Assembly (NCBI GenBank): GCA_015662615.1
Contig: DQTU01000161.1
Span: 1-6,538, forward strand
Reading direction: 5' to 3'
From: Campylobacterales bacterium
Lineage (GTDB): Bacteria; Campylobacterota; Campylobacteria; Campylobacterales; QNZT01
Length of the DNA: 6,538 nucleotides
Shown here: in pieces, positions 5,377 to 6,538 of the stretch
How positions within the stretch are numbered: the stretch's first letter is position 1
Layout: each line of letters opens with the position of its first letter
Made by a program: the position numbers and the translations under genes
Notes under the pieces: generated by a model
What the model was told of the DNA's origin: nothing
Seen by the model: only the letters and a program-made list of their open reading frames with translations
Databases searched by the model: none

Positions 5377-5798
5377 TTAACTACCTTCATAGATGATGTT
5401 AAACATCTATCTACATACCTATTACAGTAAAAATCTCCTGAATCAGACTCAATCTTATAAAGCATACTAAACCCTTTTACAGTAGAAACTTTACTAACCT
5501 TTACATCTTTTTTTAGTATGTCCCGTAGCCTCTTTTCAGCTACACTGGTATCAGGCATATAAAGTGAATTTTTACATTTATCGAGATCTTTTTCTAACAT
5601 TGGAGGTAGATGTATCAGCATTGGAGGAATTATCTTGCATGCATTATTTGATTTCTCTTTTTTAGTACTCTTCTTCACATCTTTAGCAACATCTTTTTTT
5701 AGCGCTATACCAGGCATTGCCGGTGGCATAGGAATACCTCCTGCAACCAGTGGCGAAATAAATAAAATTGAAACTGAAAAAGCTAAAACTCTTCTCAT
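5373..5798 (-). CDS. Small secreted four-cysteine protein, unknown function
   Basis: Protein of 141 residues with a signal peptide (1-19, RRVLAFSVSILFISPLVA). The mature part begins with a Gly/Pro/Met-rich segment (GGIPMPPAMPG, 20-30), then a lysine-rich stretch (34-49), a second Pro/Met-rich part with Cys54 and Cys75 (IIPPMLIHLPPML at 56-68), and a C-terminal region (about 86-141) with Cys125 and Cys132. The region SMLYKIESDSGDFYCNRYVD loosely recalls the small N-terminal dimerisation domain of DsbC-like proteins (a strand, a turn, then an aromatic strand), but no thioredoxin domain follows and the resemblance is weak. Four cysteines in a periplasmic protein suggest two disulfides. The start is fixed by a strong AAGGAGG. 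The stop overlaps the start of the polyserine gene, so the two proteins are probably made together and may interact. I do not recognise the family. Confidence 0.75.
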   Translation of the reverse strand: MRRVLAFSVSILFISPLVAGGIPMPPAMPGIALKKDVAKDVKKSTKKEKSNNACKIIPPMLIHLPPMLEKDLDKCKNSLYMPDTSVAEKRLRDILKKDVKVSKVSTVKGFSMLYKIESDSGDFYCNRYVDRCLTSSMKVVK

Positions 5799-5802
5799 AA
5801 AA

Positions 5803-5809
5803 CCTCCTT
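5803..5809 (-). promoter_or_regulatory. Strong ribosome binding site AAGGAGG
   Basis: On the minus strand AAGGAGG lies four bases before the ATG at 5798. It is the best Shine-Dalgarno sequence in the window and fixes the start of the four-cysteine protein. It also suggests that this two-gene unit is translated well, independently of the upstream surface-protein gene. Confidence 0.75.
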
Positions 5810-5817
5810 ATTTTACT

Positions 5818-5835
5818 ATGGGACTAAAGTCCCAT
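5818..5835. repeat. REP-like palindrome, copy 5 (AA centre)
   Basis: ATGGGACT-AA-AGTCCCAT is a perfect 18-base inverted repeat apart from its centre. It has the same GGGACT/AGTCCC arms as the other four copies but AA instead of TC/GA in the middle and no TTGGGGT extension. It lies between the surface-protein stop and the ribosome site of the four-cysteine gene. It may form a hairpin in the leader or intercistronic RNA. Confidence 0.7.
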
Positions 5836-5845
5836 TCTATAAATC

Positions 5846-6538
5846 TCAATTATACAACAAAAAGTATCCATTTCCAGGTAGTATCTTATCAATTTTTTCA
5901 TACGGTAAATCTATACCTGTTTGGTTTGTGTAAAATTCCCAATTTTGAGTATTATTGTTAAAGTGCCAAATTACTACCGACTGGTCTATCTCACTCACAT
6001 CAAAAGTACTGCTCGCAATAGATAGAAGATTCCATCCTGTTGTTAAATTCAGATCAAATCCTAGAAGATTGTTCTTATTAAAATCAATGACTTTCTCATT
6101 TTCAGTATATACCCAAATTCCCTCACCTGGCGTTATCACATTTCCAGGAACTGCTATGTTATTATTCTCTATAACCTGCTCTACATCAGAGTTTGCAGAA
6201 TATGCAAAATACTCCCCATTTCTGTAAACCCACACTATCTCATCATCATTAAAGAGAGTATCTAAAGTTATATTTTCATCCAAAATATTTGAGACAAGAT
6301 TCCACCCTGCTTTTAAAGAGATACCGTTAAACCTATTCTTTTGAGTAATATCTGTATAAAGAGTTACAGGCTTTGGATTTAGAAAAATTAAACCATTTAG
6401 ATCGACACTATCGATAACATCTTCCTGACCATTAAAGTTACTCTGCATATATTCAGGATTTGAACTTACCAGATACCTTGTTGCACCGTTATCAAAAAGA
6501 GCAAATCCGTAGTTCTCTATGCTTATATTCTCATCCAA
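5846..6538 (-). CDS. Surface or secreted protein with GWN repeats, C-terminal part (partial)
   Basis: The reading frame is open to the window edge, so only the last 230 residues or so are visible. Residue numbers here count from the edge; the TTG there need not be the start. Two units of about 90 residues are seen. Unit 1 has LKAGWNLVSN (75-84), then IVWVYRNGEYFAYS (101-114) and PGEGIWVYTE (137-146). Unit 2 has LTTGWNLLSI (165-174), then VIWHFNNNTQNWEFYT (189-204) and PGNGYFLLYN (221-230). This layout (GWNL, a W-x-Y/F strand, then PGxGYW-like) is a repeat known from many secreted and cell-surface proteins, commonly at the C-terminus of long multi-domain proteins. It is Asn/Asp-rich with no cysteine in the visible part. 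Preceding residues 10-70 look beta-rich too. A role in adhesion or in the cell coat is inferred from the family, not shown. Confidence 0.75.
   Translation of the reverse strand: MDENISIENYGFALFDNGATRYLVSSNPEYMQSNFNGQEDVIDSVDLNGLIFLNPKPVTLYTDITQKNRFNGISLKAGWNLVSNILDENITLDTLFNDDEIVWVYRNGEYFAYSANSDVEQVIENNNIAVPGNVITPGEGIWVYTENEKVIDFNKNNLLGFDLNLTTGWNLLSIASSTFDVSEIDQSVVIWHFNNNTQNWEFYTNQTGIDLPYEKIDKILPGNGYFLLYN

Noticed and set aside
2598..5835. CRISPR array
   Set aside because: The palindromic repeats are irregularly spaced by up to about a kilobase, separated by genes and present in both orientations, so they do not form an array.
5836..5860. Sigma70-like -10 boxes (TATAAT and TATAGAAT) on the minus strand upstream of the four-Cys gene
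   Set aside because: In AT-rich DNA such hexamers are common, there is no convincing -35, and the sites overlap the end of the surface-protein gene.
5635..6227. Plus-strand open frames of 108 and 90 codons at 5635-5961 and 5955-6227
   Set aside because: Antisense to the four-Cys gene and to the GWN-repeat protein, both of which have clear protein-level features.

Overview
The window is AT-rich DNA with densely packed genes and very short intergenic gaps. The protein style suggests a Campylobacterota (epsilonproteobacterial) relative of Sulfurimonas or Sulfurovum: Lys/Ile/Phe-rich proteins, the tail of a type II secretion/type IV pilus gene, and surface proteins with GWN repeats. This assignment is an inference from composition and gene style; no marker gene is present.

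Plus strand, 1-3609: the end of a GspF/PilC-type inner-membrane secretion protein is followed, 9 bases after its stop, by a PMT-like (GT39, GT-C fold) membrane glycosyltransferase. Next comes a small membrane-anchored protein with a PA14-like domain, started from TTG inside the end of the glycosyltransferase gene. A GtrA-family membrane protein follows with an ATGA overlap. After an 80-base gap holding a palindromic repeat comes a GtrB/DPM1-like polyprenyl-phosphate glycosyltransferase. Together these are the three classical parts of a lipid-carrier sugar transfer route: GtrB loads a sugar on undecaprenyl phosphate in the cytoplasm, GtrA is the putative flippase, and the GT-C enzyme transfers the sugar in the periplasm. 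The PA14 protein is an unusual extra. The sugar and the acceptor (protein, LPS or glycan) cannot be read from the sequence.

Minus strand, 6538-3620 (convergent with the first set): the C-terminal end of a large surface or secreted protein with two GWN...GxGYW-type repeats; a small secreted four-cysteine protein; a translationally coupled, single-TM periplasmic protein with a polyserine tract; and an outer-membrane beta-barrel protein that ends 10 bases from the gtrB-like stop. The two small proteins share a PPAMP motif. All these products are predicted to leave the cytoplasm, so the window as a whole is a cell-envelope locus.

A family of short palindromes with core GGGACT-NN-AGTCCC occurs five times, in four of the intergenic spaces: one beside a second hairpin, one supplying the stop codon of the gtrB-like gene, one inverted pair, and one with an AA centre. 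They look like REP elements of the kind mobilised by RAYT (Y1 REP-associated) transposases, although no such transposase lies in the window. No tRNA, rRNA, CRISPR array, classical T-tract terminator or convincing riboswitch was seen, and no stretch over 300 bases lacks a gene.
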